Shown: positions 22,096 through 30,285, numbered from the stretch's first letter. The stretch is DNA of 36,909 nt from JANLSE01 sp038214135 (GCA_038214135.1 JBBQSD010000057.1:1-36909), one strand, 5' to 3'. Notes: generated from the sequence alone by a model not told the origin. A program made the numbers and translations.

Positions 22096-22138
22096 CCTGG
22101 CAATGGGAGAAGGAGCTGGGGGATGAGGGCTACTCCTA

Positions 22139-22504
22139 CTAAGCCTCCTGATGCAGCCCGATCCGATTGCCTTCGCTATCCAGAATGACGGCAATGGTAC
22201 CAGCTGGCCCAATTGAAGTCGCTGGCATCAGCACCTGCCCGCCCGCTGGTTCGACACGGCTGAGGAATGTGTTCAGTTGCCCATCGGTATTCAAATAGAC
22301 GAGCGTGCCGCCAGTGGACGGGATGTGGCGTGGGTCGCCGACGATTGTGCCGCCAACGCCTGGCTGTTCATATGGCAACATACCATGCGAGATGCCCATC
22401 ACCTGCTCGGTCGGAATAGTGCTATCAAACAGGGTGCCATAGAATGCCACAGCACGATCGAAATCGACAGCTGGGATTTCGATCCAGTTGAGAATGTTAC
22501 GCAT
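22139..22504 (-). CDS. VOC-superfamily (glyoxalase/dioxygenase fold) protein
   Basis: 121 aa, a single-domain VOC protein: MRNILNWIEIPAVDFDRAVA followed by FYGTLFDS, then the second beta-alpha-beta unit with GGTLVYLNTDGQLNTFLSRV and ending EGNRIGLHQ. The superfamily includes glyoxalases, dioxygenases and antibiotic-binding proteins; the sequence does not show which. Possible metal ligands are the conserved Glu of the IEIP strand and His/Glu near the C-terminus, but I would not assign them firmly. The start has AGAAGGAG at a good distance. It is 86 bases downstream of the WYL regulator gene on the same strand, so co-transcription is possible. Confidence 0.85.
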   Translation of the reverse strand: MRNILNWIEIPAVDFDRAVAFYGTLFDSTIPTEQVMGISHGMLPYEQPGVGGTIVGDPRHIPSTGGTLVYLNTDGQLNTFLSRVEPAGGQVLMPATSIGPAGTIAVILDSEGNRIGLHQEA

Positions 22505-22590
22505 TGTGTGCTCCTTCTGATTTGCCTGATTTGATTGATACGAACAACGAACTGTTCACATCCAGAGCATACAATGGCCCAGTGACAACC

Positions 22591-23535
22591 CTATGGCAAC
22601 AGCGTTTTGGCCTGTTTGAACATTGCCGTGATCTCCTGGATAACAAGCTCGCGCAATGAATCGGGTGCCAATACACGTACCTGGCGGCCCCAGCCAAGCA
22701 CCCATTGCAGCACCTCATCGATCCGCCGGACATGCAGAATCACAAGCACTCCATCTGGCTGTTCTTCGATCTGGCTTACATAATAGAAGCGCGCCTCGCG
22801 CACCCATGGCGCGGCTTCCGTATCGAAGAACAGCCGCACCTCAATATCGCGGTCCTGATTATTTGGCGCAAGTACGAATGCTTCTGGCCGCTCGAAGGTA
22901 TTGGACAGAACTCGTATATTGGATATTCGGCTGAGCCGGAAATTGCGAACATCGCGGCGCAAATGGCAGTACGCGATCAGATACCAGATCTCATTGATCC
23001 GCGCCAGCCCATGTGGATCGGCATCGCGCACACTGGTTGTGCTCGGGCCATCGGCTCCCTGGCGGGCCATATAGCTGAAGCGAATCGTCCGATGGGCAAT
23101 AATCGCCCGCCGAATGGTGCGTAGGTGTTCTGGCTCGCCAGCCCTGCTATTCTCCACAAAACGCAGTCCAGCCTGTAGCTGCTGAACTGCGCTGCGCGTT
23201 GGTTGGGGCAGCGCACTAGCGATCTTGCGCGCCGCCGATTCGGCAGCAATCCGATATTCGGCATCGAAGCTCTGGGCCATCACATCACTGCCAAGCAGCA
23301 ACATCACCGCCTCATCCGGCGTGAAGCGCAATGGCGGCAGAAAATAGCCCTCACTGAGCGCATAGCCCTGCCCTGGTGTCGAGATCACCGGAACGCCAGC
23401 CTCGCACAGCGCCAACACATCACGATAGATTGTGCGCTTGCTGACCTCAAAGGTTGCCGCAAGATCCTCGGCACGCTGCTGCCCACGGGCCTGTAGTTCC
23501 AGCACAATCGCAAGCAAGCGGTCGGTTCGGTTCAT
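22591..23535 (-). CDS. WYL-domain transcriptional regulator, YafY type
   Basis: 314 aa. N-terminal winged helix-turn-helix (1-60): MNRTDRLLAIVLELQARGQQ, then LAATFEVSKRTIYRDVLAL, which resembles DeoR/HTH-11 regulators. The middle-to-C-terminal part holds a WYL domain (about 140-215; AIIAHRTIRFSYMA and INEIWYLIAYCHLR) followed by a C-terminal extension with GVLVILHVRRIDEVLQWVLG. WYL proteins sense ligands, possibly nucleic acids or nucleotides, and regulate genes that are often adjacent; here the neighbours are a VOC protein and a glycosidase-like lipoprotein. The start MNRTDR has GCCCAACACTT upstream with no good ribosome site. Confidence 0.92.
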   Translation of the reverse strand: MNRTDRLLAIVLELQARGQQRAEDLAATFEVSKRTIYRDVLALCEAGVPVISTPGQGYALSEGYFLPPLRFTPDEAVMLLLGSDVMAQSFDAEYRIAAESAARKIASALPQPTRSAVQQLQAGLRFVENSRAGEPEHLRTIRRAIIAHRTIRFSYMARQGADGPSTTSVRDADPHGLARINEIWYLIAYCHLRRDVRNFRLSRISNIRVLSNTFERPEAFVLAPNNQDRDIEVRLFFDTEAAPWVREARFYYVSQIEEQPDGVLVILHVRRIDEVLQWVLGWGRQVRVLAPDSLRELVIQEITAMFKQAKTLLP

Positions 23536-23551
23536 AAGTGTTGGGCAATTC

Positions 23552-24883
23552 CTACTTCACCGGCACAACCAGCACGGTTGCCGAGCGTGGCTCGAAGGCA
23601 ATTGGACCACTCATATCGATGGTGCCGTGTTGTTGGACAGGGTGATCTTCGGCAAAGCTCCACACCTCGGCTGGCCCAGCAACCGATGTTCCCTCAAGCA
23701 CAATTGGTGCGCTGCGCGCTGTTGCGGCATGATTGATTACCAGGATTGCCAGCTTGCCATCGGCGCGGCGCGATGCCACAATCGGCAGGCTGTTATCATC
23801 CGATGATGAATGAACTAACTGGTTGCCGAACTGTTGATACAATGGATACACCTGGTACAGTGGCAGTGGTCGCGGGCCATAGGAAATTGGTCCAAACATG
23901 CCAATGCCCTGGCTGGAAATCGCGCCAAGGCAGAACTGCGCCACAATCGTTGAGCGAGCACGAATCAACCGCCCCAACACATCGGCCCACCAGATCGCAT
24001 TCAGGTGTGAATTGGTGCCAGCTTCGTCATCAACCCGGCCAGTCCAATCCGAATTGGCTTCCGTCACCGCCAATGGAATATCGCGCCCGGCCACTCGTTG
24101 AACCTGTGCTCGCAGATTATCCATCATCGTCGTCCAGGATGGCGGATCGGCCAGCAGCGTCTGTGCGGTGGCAGGCGGATCGCCAAATGGATAGCGATGG
24201 ACGGTCACGATATCGACATCGGCTCCGGCTTCCTTGAGGAAACCCTCCATCCAGTTGACACCGGTTGTATCGACGGGGTAGCTGGTTGGGCCGGTATACT
24301 GGCTGATCTCTGGCCCAAGCATAATGATGCTTGGATCAACGGCTTTCATGGCTGCCTTATAGCGCTTAAAATCGCTGGCATAATCGGCGGCGGTATAGGA
24401 TTTCGCGCCACGCTTCTTGACAAACAGATCCGGTTCGTTGCCAACTGCCCAGTAGCGCACGCCATACTTCTTTTCAATATTGGCCAGCCGCACCAGCGCC
24501 GCAGCCTTTTCCGGTGTGCCGCCATACAGCCGCACATGAATAAGCGGTTCGGCCCCAATCGCACGGGCCAGTTTCATGAATTCATCGAGCTGCAGCGCCG
24601 TAATATCGTTCTCATCGCCCCAGTTGCCACCCGGCCAGCGAATCAGCTGGATACCGCCAGCCTTGCTCAGCGGAATCTGATCGAGGCCGACTGTCTGCCA
24701 GGGGCCGGTATTGCTGCCATACACCAATGGGTTGATCGGCCCTTCCGAGAAGGATGCATCCACAAACAACCCAGCATGTGGTCCTGGTGTTGGCCGTGGG
24801 GTTGGCGGAACAAGTGGAGCAGCAGGCTGTGTACAGCTCGCCAACAGGGCCAGAATGAGAAGTAGTAGAGAGATAGGGCGCAT
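23552..24883 (-). CDS. Glycosidase-like lipoprotein (clan GH-A fold)
   Basis: 443 aa. Lipoprotein signal with lipobox LLASC (Cys17), a Pro-rich linker to about residue 36, then a (beta/alpha)8-type domain. Features of clan GH-A are present: NPLVYGSN and RWPGGNWGDENDI near the start, acid/base Glu150 in WAVGNEPDLF, and a candidate nucleophile Glu275 in LAVTEANSDW. A beta-rich C-terminal domain follows (about 365-443). It is closest in style to GH51/GH39-type enzymes such as arabinofuranosidases, but the exact family is uncertain. The ATG at 24883 has AAGGAGAT before it; the frame opens 85 codons earlier in unlikely sequence. It would act outside the cytoplasmic membrane on plant or microbial polysaccharide. 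Confidence 0.82.
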   Translation of the reverse strand: MRPISLLLLILALLASCTQPAAPLVPPTPRPTPGPHAGLFVDASFSEGPINPLVYGSNTGPWQTVGLDQIPLSKAGGIQLIRWPGGNWGDENDITALQLDEFMKLARAIGAEPLIHVRLYGGTPEKAAALVRLANIEKKYGVRYWAVGNEPDLFVKKRGAKSYTAADYASDFKRYKAAMKAVDPSIIMLGPEISQYTGPTSYPVDTTGVNWMEGFLKEAGADVDIVTVHRYPFGDPPATAQTLLADPPSWTTMMDNLRAQVQRVAGRDIPLAVTEANSDWTGRVDDEAGTNSHLNAIWWADVLGRLIRARSTIVAQFCLGAISSQGIGMFGPISYGPRPLPLYQVYPLYQQFGNQLVHSSSDDNSLPIVASRRADGKLAILVINHAATARSAPIVLEGTSVAGPAEVWSFAEDHPVQQHGTIDMSGPIAFEPRSATVLVVPVK

Positions 24884-25186
24884 GCAGATCTCCTTGGCAC
24901 GGCAATCGCGTATAGATGATAGCGCAAATATTGCGGAAGGCAAATAGTGAACCATGTCTCCATGTCTCGTATTTGTCCGCAGATGAGGCAGATGACACAG
25001 ATTAGTGGCAATGCCACGAATAGGCGCAGGCTGAAGCCTGGGGGCATGAGGGATGGCGTGCAAACAAATAGCGCCAATCTTGCTACACAGCTGCACGTAT
25101 TTCGTTGACACAGCATCCTGTAATCGGGTACACTTCACGCCAACATATGCACGCCCTGTCTATCGTGCAGGTCAGGAGATTACACC
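24884..25186. other. Divergent intergenic region
   Basis: About 300 bases between the glycosidase-like gene (leftward) and rseP (rightward). It contains a small palindrome CAGGCTGAAGCCTG (25027-25040), degenerate GCAGATGAC-like sequence near 24990, and the rseP promoter. No gene is seen. Confidence 0.6.
25105..25134 (+). promoter_or_regulatory. Promoter of rseP
   Basis: Consensus TTGACA (25105-25110), an 18-base spacer and TACACT (25129-25134), about 50 bases before the rseP start. Confidence 0.55.
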
Positions 25187-26302
25187 TTGATTGAGTCTTT
25201 TTTCAGTGGATTTGTGACCCTATTTGCATTCCTGGCGATGCTCGGGTTGCTGGTACTGGTTCACGAGCTAGGTCACTTCCTTACCGCTATATGGATGGGG
25301 ATTAAGGTCGAGGAATTTGGCCTTGGCTACCCGCCACGGGCTAGAGTTCTGTTTGAACGCAATGGTGTGAAGTATACCCTCAATTGGCTTCCGATTGGCG
25401 GATTCGTCCGTTTCGGCAGCGAGGGCGAATCGATCTATGGCGTTGGCAGCCTAGCGGCAGCGGCACCCTGGCGCAAGATCCTGGTATTAGTGGCTGGGCC
25501 GCTGATGAACCTAGTATTGGCCTGTGCTATCTTCATTGGGCTGTATATGGCGCAGGGCGTGCCGACAGCATTTGATGGGGCGCGCCTCAGTACGATCTAT
25601 GCCGACACACCAGCGGCGCGGGCTGGTTTCCAGAATGGCGACATCCTGGTGGAATTGAACGGCCAGCCAATCGGCACCACGCCGAGTATGATGACGCAGA
25701 TTGGCAAGGATAATGTAGGCAAACCCATTCCGGCGGTTGTCGAACGCGCTGGCCAGCGCGTCACGCTCACCGTAACACCAGGGCAGTGGCGTGATGAAAA
25801 GCAGGAAGAGCATATCGGGTTTGGCTTCGCCTATGGCCCGAATGTGCGTAACGTCCAATCCGGCCTGTTCAACGCCATTACGTCTGGGATCAGCCATACC
25901 TTCCTGGTATTGGCCGCCTTCCTCGATGGGCTACGAACACTGCTGCTGAGCCTGTTTGGATTAGCCCAAGCTCCCGAGGGCGGCGTGACCGGCGTGGTGG
26001 GCATGGCCCGTGGCACCGGCGAGATCATCCAGAGCGATGGTTTGGTTGGCTTCTTGCGTTGGACGGCATTGATCAGCCTGAATCTGTTTCTGATCAATCT
26101 ATTGCCAATCCCGGCCCTTGATGGCAGCCATATCGTCTTCTCGCTGATCGAGATCGTACGGCGCGGCAAAAAAGTTCCACCAGACAAAGAAGCTATGGTG
26201 CATGCCTTCGGTTTTGTGGTATTGATGGGCCTAATGGTGTTGATCACGATCTCGGATGTGGCAAATTGGCTGCGCGGTGGTTCGGTTTTGGGTGGCGGGT
26301 AG
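25187..26302 (+). CDS. rseP: Site-2 zinc metalloprotease RseP/RIP
   Basis: Intramembrane M50 protease of 371 aa that cuts membrane-embedded substrates such as anti-sigma factors and leftover signal peptides. Zinc motif HELGH at residues 26-30 in the first membrane helix, a single PDZ domain at about 125-205 (AGFQNGDILVELNGQPI), then membrane segments and the third zinc ligand region LPIPALDGSH (Asp312). It starts at TTG 25187, supported by AGGAGA six to eleven bases upstream; no ATG fits the N-terminus. The TAG stop lies inside a degenerate GTAGAGACG palindrome (26299-26326). The nuclease genes follow on the same strand. Confidence 0.95.
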   Translation: MIESFFSGFVTLFAFLAMLGLLVLVHELGHFLTAIWMGIKVEEFGLGYPPRARVLFERNGVKYTLNWLPIGGFVRFGSEGESIYGVGSLAAAAPWRKILVLVAGPLMNLVLACAIFIGLYMAQGVPTAFDGARLSTIYADTPAARAGFQNGDILVELNGQPIGTTPSMMTQIGKDNVGKPIPAVVERAGQRVTLTVTPGQWRDEKQEEHIGFGFAYGPNVRNVQSGLFNAITSGISHTFLVLAAFLDGLRTLLLSLFGLAQAPEGGVTGVVGMARGTGEIIQSDGLVGFLRWTALISLNLFLINLLPIPALDGSHIVFSLIEIVRRGKKVPPDKEAMVHAFGFVVLMGLMVLITISDVANWLRGGSVLGGG

Positions 26303-26326
26303 AGATGCGATGCAGCGCGTCTGTAC
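26299..26326. repeat. Degenerate GTAGAGACG palindrome overlapping the rseP stop
   Basis: GTAGAGATGCGATGCAGCGC followed by GTCTGTAC, an imperfect version of the GTAGAGACGCG palindrome. Its bases 2-4 are the TAG stop codon of rseP. Confidence 0.7.
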
Positions 26327-26335
26327 GGGTGGCAA

Positions 26336-26578
26336 ATGGCCAAAGAACGACAATCCCTCATCCGTGCGAGTGAAATTGGCGAATATGTCTATTGCGCCAG
26401 GGCCTGGTGGTTACGGCGGGTTGCAGGGTTGGTGCCCGATGGCAGTGAGCGGCGTGAACGCGGGACCGTCCTGCATCGCCGCCATGGCCGTGCGGTTGTG
26501 GTGAGTGGTGTGCTGATCTGGGTTGGTGCAGCACTTATTCTTATTGCCCTTGTATTGATCTGGTTTGGGCTTCGGTAA
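26336..26578 (+). CDS. Membrane peptide with the N-terminal part of a Cas4-like nuclease
   Basis: 80 aa. Residues 10-25 (ASEIGEYVYCARAWWL) match the start of Cas4/Dna2-type exonucleases, where one Cys (here Cys20) binds the [4Fe-4S] cluster and is followed by Arg and Trp. RGTVLHRRHG (43-52) resembles motif I, the Gly-x-x-x-His turn. Then comes a single hydrophobic helix (about 55-77) and the protein stops. It has none of the Asp, Glu-x-Lys or Gln-xxx-Tyr residues, which are in the next gene. The positive charges before the helix suggest the N-terminus is cytoplasmic. It starts 33 bases after rseP, with a weak ribosome site. I infer it works with the next protein; a non-nuclease role is possible. 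Confidence 0.7.
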   Translation: MAKERQSLIRASEIGEYVYCARAWWLRRVAGLVPDGSERRERGTVLHRRHGRAVVVSGVLIWVGAALILIALVLIWFGLR

Positions 26579-26579
26579 T

Positions 26580-26609
26580 TTGGCACACACCCGTATCACC
26601 GAGTATAAT
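26580..26609 (+). promoter_or_regulatory. Internal promoter between the two nuclease parts
   Basis: TTGGCA (26580-26585), an 18-base spacer and a perfect TATAAT (26604-26609), immediately after the stop of the first part. It suggests the second part can be transcribed independently. Confidence 0.6.
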
Positions 26610-26652
26610 ATACAGACCATGATTATTCGCTTAGTTGCCCTGGCTACACCCG

Positions 26653-27189
26653 ATGCAGATCACAATTGGGCTGGCATTGCTAATGCTCGCACTTCTGGCG
26701 CTTGTCTGGGGTGGTCGTATGCGGGCCACAACTGGTTTGCCCTGGGCACCGGTTCGGTATTCCGATACCGGTTGGCATGCACCAGAGAAACCATTGCTTG
26801 CGCGTCGGCTTGGGCTGGTGGGCAAACCAGATTATCTGCTTGAATTGCGCGGGGCGACAATCCCAATCGAGGTGAAGCCAGGGCGCTATGCCAATCGGCC
26901 ATATGAATCAGATTTGATGCAGCTTGCCGCCTATTGTGTGCTGGTCGAAGAGACGAGCGGCCAAGCACCGCCATATGGGCTGTTACGCTATGCAGAACAG
27001 ACCTTCCGGCTCGATTATACGCCACAGGTGCGCGAAGATCTGCTGGCCCTGCTGGACGAAATGCGCGATGCGCTGAACGCTGGGGACTGTGAGCGTAGCC
27101 ACGATGATCCCCAGCGCTGTGGCGGATGTGGTTTCTATGAACAGTGTGAGCAGGCACTCGATACCGAGGGAGAGCATGAGTCAGAGTGA
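26653..27189 (+). CDS. Membrane-anchored Cas4/RecB-like nuclease core
   Basis: 178 aa from ATG (an in-frame TTG at 26635 is possible; neither has a good ribosome site). An N-terminal hydrophobic helix (about 3-19) ends in GGRMR, which should place the rest in the cytoplasm. The PD-(D/E)XK core is complete: Asp in VGKPDYLLEL, Glu and Lys in IPIEVKPGRY, and Gln and Tyr in LMQLAAYCVL. It is followed by LRYAEQTFRLDYTP and a C-terminal cysteine group CGGCGFYEQC, the three cluster cysteines of Cas4. The first cluster Cys and motif I are absent here and are on the preceding peptide. No CRISPR array or other cas gene is nearby, so a DNA-repair or end-processing role is more likely. It overlaps the next gene by 14 bases. 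Confidence 0.78.
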   Translation: MQITIGLALLMLALLALVWGGRMRATTGLPWAPVRYSDTGWHAPEKPLLARRLGLVGKPDYLLELRGATIPIEVKPGRYANRPYESDLMQLAAYCVLVEETSGQAPPYGLLRYAEQTFRLDYTPQVREDLLALLDEMRDALNAGDCERSHDDPQRCGGCGFYEQCEQALDTEGEHESE

Positions 27190-27466
27190 AGCAAACTCGA
27201 GCGCGCTATCGATCCCGATCCTCACCCGTACACAGGTCGCCGAGCAGATTATGAACCGCCTAGCAGGCCGGATCGCGGATACGCGTCTCTCTGGCTGGGC
27301 CTTCGATCACTTCTATCGGCTTGAACTCGGTGAGGAACAGCCTGAATCAGGTTATGAAGAACTGCTCGAACATGTGTTGGACGAACTGATGTTTGCGGAT
27401 GATCCACAATTTCGGATGGATGATAGTGCATTACGTGCGCTCGTTACGCGCCTCGGGGAAGTATGA
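27176..27466 (+). CDS. Small acidic protein of unknown function
   Basis: 96 aa, not recognised. ATG at 27176 overlaps the end of the nuclease gene and follows GAGGGAGA, so translation is probably coupled; the frame extends 29 codons upstream but only inside the nuclease gene. Sequence is mainly helical and acidic: AEQIMNRLAGRIADTRLSGW, EEQPESGYEELLEHVLDELM, ALRALVTRLGEV. There are no cysteines, membrane helices or signal peptide. It overlaps the next gene by four bases (ATGA). The tight spacing suggests it works with the nuclease or with the zinc-ribbon protein. Confidence 0.75.
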   Translation: MSQSEANSSALSIPILTRTQVAEQIMNRLAGRIADTRLSGWAFDHFYRLELGEEQPESGYEELLEHVLDELMFADDPQFRMDDSALRALVTRLGEV

Positions 27467-27798
27467 AAATTCAGCAACATCCACGCATGTACGATATCTG
27501 TGTGGCGGATGAGGTCTATTCCTATACACGCCAGTTGTTTGCACGAGTTGAGGAAGTGTTTCCCGCAGCGGTGTGTGTGAAAGTCGCCGTACTCTCCGTC
27601 AACCAGCGTGTTGATATCAGTGTCTCACCGCAACTGTGGCGTGCCGATGATATCGAGAACCTCAGCGTTTGCCGCTATTGCGGTGCCCGCGATGAATTAG
27701 CTCTAGAGAATGCGACCGGCGTGCCCTTCCGCGTCTGTCTGCGCTGCCGGGTTGTGCCACCGGAAGAGCACGCCCATGATGTTGGAACCTGGTGGTAA
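27463..27798 (+). CDS. Small protein with a zinc ribbon
   Basis: 111 aa, not recognised as a named family. The N-terminal two thirds are mixed alpha/beta (MYDICVADEVYSYTRQLFAR, then VCVKVAVLSVNQRVDISVSP). The C-terminal part carries two cysteine pairs, VCRYCGAR (about 69-76) and VCLRCRVV (about 92-99), a likely structural zinc ribbon. It is the last gene of the cluster that begins with rseP, in an ATGA overlap with the preceding gene. It ends 12 bases before the stop of the convergent GerMN gene. A nucleic-acid or protein-binding role is possible but not shown. Confidence 0.75.
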   Translation: MKIQQHPRMYDICVADEVYSYTRQLFARVEEVFPAAVCVKVAVLSVNQRVDISVSPQLWRADDIENLSVCRYCGARDELALENATGVPFRVCLRCRVVPPEEHAHDVGTWW

Positions 27799-27810
27799 TC
27801 TCGCTGTTGG

Positions 27811-29415
27811 TTATTCACCATTGACCAATGGCCGCTCGAAGATCTGGCCATATTCGGTACCCCACCAATCCGCCGCCGATGTTCCCTCAACAAAGAAACG
27901 CACGCCTCGCACCCCTGGCAGTGTCGTCAGCGATTCGGTAATCGTGCGCACAACCGAATTGCGATCACCGGCATTGGCAAATGGCTGGGTGAAATCGACA
28001 TTTACCACGCCATCGCTGATCGAAATTCCCCGCAGATCGGTGCCATCGGGAATGACCTGCCGCAGTGCATAACCATAACCACCCGGCCCTTCCAACAATG
28101 CCCTTACCGTTCCCTCCGCCGTCTGCTTGGTCTTCGGAACCAGGCGCATCACGCGCACATGGTGATACCCATCGCTGGAAACGAAATACAACGGCAGAAA
28201 TTCGGTCTGTCGATAATCAACTGGTAGGCCGAGTGGGTTGACCGGGTTGACCACCGGGCGGGCGCGTGGGCCATCGATTGTGCGGCCACCAACCTGGATC
28301 TGTACCCGGCTAATGCTACCAAACTGAGTCAGCGTTAGGTTCAGGCTATCGTAGCCGCGCGGATCGCCACCGCTTGGGTCACGATCAAAATTCACAATTG
28401 CGGTGCCGCTCTCAATCCGAATATCAAGCAGATTGACATCGTTGCGTAGCAGTGCTGTCAACCCGTTTCGCGAGCCTTCGATCAGGCTCAGAACGGCAGC
28501 ACGCCCCGATTGACGATTGGCAACATCGACACGCCGCTGAACCGGTACAAACAATGTTCCAGAGCTATCGCCGAAATACAACCAGACAAACTCACTACGC
28601 ATTTCTGGTGCAACGGCCACTGGCACAGGCACCGGTGTTGGCGGGAGTGGTGGTGGCTCTTCCTGCTGCGGAACATCCGTTGGCAGCGGTTGATCGGTTG
28701 GTTGTGGCAGGCGAGTCGGGCGTGGTTTCGCCGTCGCAAGCGGCTGATTTGGTTTCGCCGTCGCTGGAATTGCCGTTGGCAGCGCAGCAGTGGCGCTTGG
28801 CGGGATCGCTGTGATCGTTGGCAGGGCTGGTGTCGATGTCGGCGGGAAATAGATCGGCTGTTTGGTTGGCTCAACCGTTGGTTGCGGCGATGGCGTGCTG
28901 GTTGGCAGATTGGTTGGTATCGCAACAATCGGTGTCGCCGTTGGCAAAGCCGGCGTTGCGCTCGGCTGGATCGCCACTGCCGTTGTAGATGTTGACGCAT
29001 CGGCTGGTGTCGCCGTTGCAGCACTGCCAATTATTGGCAGACCAACCAGCGATTGCAGCCCAACGATAATATACACAGCCAGAATCAGGCCAAGCAGCGC
29101 GATCATGGACAGATAGACCAGCCGGTCGCGGGCTGGTAGGCTGGCCAGCCATATCTGCATGGCACCCTGCGCTGGTTGTGGCGGTGGCGGCACCGGCACG
29201 ACGGGTGGTGGTATTTCGGGCGTTGTTACCTGAGTTAAACCCATGTATAATGGGCATTGGGTATGATTACGTGAAAGACAGTAGCTCGTCTGGTCGACCG
29301 GGATGTCAATCGGATCACCGCCAACATAACAGCGATGTTCTGGGGTCGGTGAGGAGAACCGGATCGCGCGATTCTGTTTGAGGCCCACAAATGGGCAGTG
29401 GCCAGTTGGCTCCAT
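27811..29415 (-). CDS. Membrane protein: Cys4 module, Pro/Thr linker, two GerMN domains
   Basis: 534 aa from the ATG at 29415, chosen because GGAGAAGAG precedes it; the frame runs 24 codons further upstream. Residues 1-57 hold a compact module with Cys7, Cys29, Cys46 and Cys54 (HCPFVGLKQ, HRCYVGG, SYCLSRNHTQCPLYM), a likely metal or disulfide site on the cytoplasmic side. A membrane helix lies at about 99-121, followed by a 165-residue Pro/Thr/Ala linker with repeated TATP-type units. Two GerMN domains (about 290-400 and 410-530; SEFVWLYFGD, GTAIVNFDRD, VVNVDFTQPF) form the extracytoplasmic part. GerMN domains occur in the spore protein GerM and other cell-envelope proteins, so a wall- or surface-related role is plausible. 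Confidence 0.85.
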   Translation of the reverse strand: MEPTGHCPFVGLKQNRAIRFSSPTPEHRCYVGGDPIDIPVDQTSYCLSRNHTQCPLYMGLTQVTTPEIPPPVVPVPPPPQPAQGAMQIWLASLPARDRLVYLSMIALLGLILAVYIIVGLQSLVGLPIIGSAATATPADASTSTTAVAIQPSATPALPTATPIVAIPTNLPTSTPSPQPTVEPTKQPIYFPPTSTPALPTITAIPPSATAALPTAIPATAKPNQPLATAKPRPTRLPQPTDQPLPTDVPQQEEPPPLPPTPVPVPVAVAPEMRSEFVWLYFGDSSGTLFVPVQRRVDVANRQSGRAAVLSLIEGSRNGLTALLRNDVNLLDIRIESGTAIVNFDRDPSGGDPRGYDSLNLTLTQFGSISRVQIQVGGRTIDGPRARPVVNPVNPLGLPVDYRQTEFLPLYFVSSDGYHHVRVMRLVPKTKQTAEGTVRALLEGPGGYGYALRQVIPDGTDLRGISISDGVVNVDFTQPFANAGDRNSVVRTITESLTTLPGVRGVRFFVEGTSAADWWGTEYGQIFERPLVNGE

Positions 29416-29550
29416 AGCTCTTCTCCGGCGCTGAACGTTTGCTACGACAACTGAACGTATTATAGGGACCATGTAATCTCTTCGCACCGGGTTTCGATTA
29501 CTGAAGCCTTACAGACGGATTGCAAGAGGTTACACGGGTGTGATATTGCG

Positions 29551-30285
29551 ATGCGGGTGCTGATCATTTCTGATATTCACTCCAACTATGCCGCGCTCGA
29601 AGCGGTGTTGGCTGCTGCTGGCCCGTATGATCAACTCTGGAACCTGGGCGATACAATCGGCTATGGCCCATGCCCAAATGAATGTGTGACTGCAGTTCGT
29701 CAATTCAGCACAATCACCATTGCCGGAAATCACGATCTCGCCTGTATCAATAAGGTCGATCTGAGTGATTTCAACCCAGAAGCCCGCACGGCCAATATCT
29801 GGAATGGCAAGCAGCTCACCCCAGAGCACTATGCCTTCCTCAGCGTTCCGCCGGCAATACATCCCGTTGATGATCGCTTCCTGATGGTTCATGGCAGCCC
29901 GCGCGAGCCGGTATGGGAATATTTGCTCACCCGCCATCAGGCCGTCGAGAATTTCGGTTATTTTTCACAGCAGATCTGCTTTATTGGCCATTCACATGTT
30001 CCGCTCGTCTTCCGCCTACGGCCAACCGGCATGTGCGATGGCCCTTCCTCGCCAGAGAGTGGGATGACGATGCCGATCCAGCCGGAGATGCGCTATTTCG
30101 TGAATCCAGGCAGCGTTGGCCAACCACGCAACCAGGATCCACGCGCCGCCTTCGCCATCCTCGATACCGAAGCTGAGACAATCCACTTTCAGCGTATTGA
30201 GTACGATATCGCCAAAACACAGCGCTTAATGCGAGAGGCCGGGCTACCCGAACCACTCGCAATGCGCTTGCAGTACGGCATGTGA
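29551..30285 (+). CDS. Calcineurin-like metallophosphoesterase
   Basis: 244 aa, of the YfcE/MJ0936-like subgroup. Metal-binding motifs are all present: SDIHSN (Asp8, His10), LGDTIGYGPCPNECV with Asp36, GNHD at about 65-68, the His of VHGSP near 113, and GHSHVP near 150. These coordinate two metal ions for phosphodiester or phosphomonoester hydrolysis; the substrate is not evident. It lacks a signal peptide, so it acts in the cytoplasm. The start ATG matches the family N-terminus MRVLIISDIHSNYAALEAVL, with no clear ribosome site. It is divergent from the GerMN gene; a TATAAT (29459-29464, minus strand) is the probable -10 of that gene. Confidence 0.93.
   Translation: MRVLIISDIHSNYAALEAVLAAAGPYDQLWNLGDTIGYGPCPNECVTAVRQFSTITIAGNHDLACINKVDLSDFNPEARTANIWNGKQLTPEHYAFLSVPPAIHPVDDRFLMVHGSPREPVWEYLLTRHQAVENFGYFSQQICFIGHSHVPLVFRLRPTGMCDGPSSPESGMTMPIQPEMRYFVNPGSVGQPRNQDPRAAFAILDTEAETIHFQRIEYDIAKTQRLMREAGLPEPLAMRLQYGM

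Larger units (their letters stand above)
21833..22138. other. Dense repeat cluster between two minus-strand genes
   Basis: Three repeat families lie together: a nested GGTTCG palindrome pair (21855-21923), CCCTCACCCC elements (21951-21987 and 22091-22129), and a 41-bp direct repeat (21985-22025 and 22055-22095). No gene is seen. Confidence 0.7.

Noticed and set aside
26336..27189. Evidence of a CRISPR-Cas locus because of the Cas4-like nuclease
   Set aside because: No repeat-spacer array and no cas1, cas2 or effector gene is present in the window. The nuclease is membrane-anchored and linked to rseP and small unknown genes instead.
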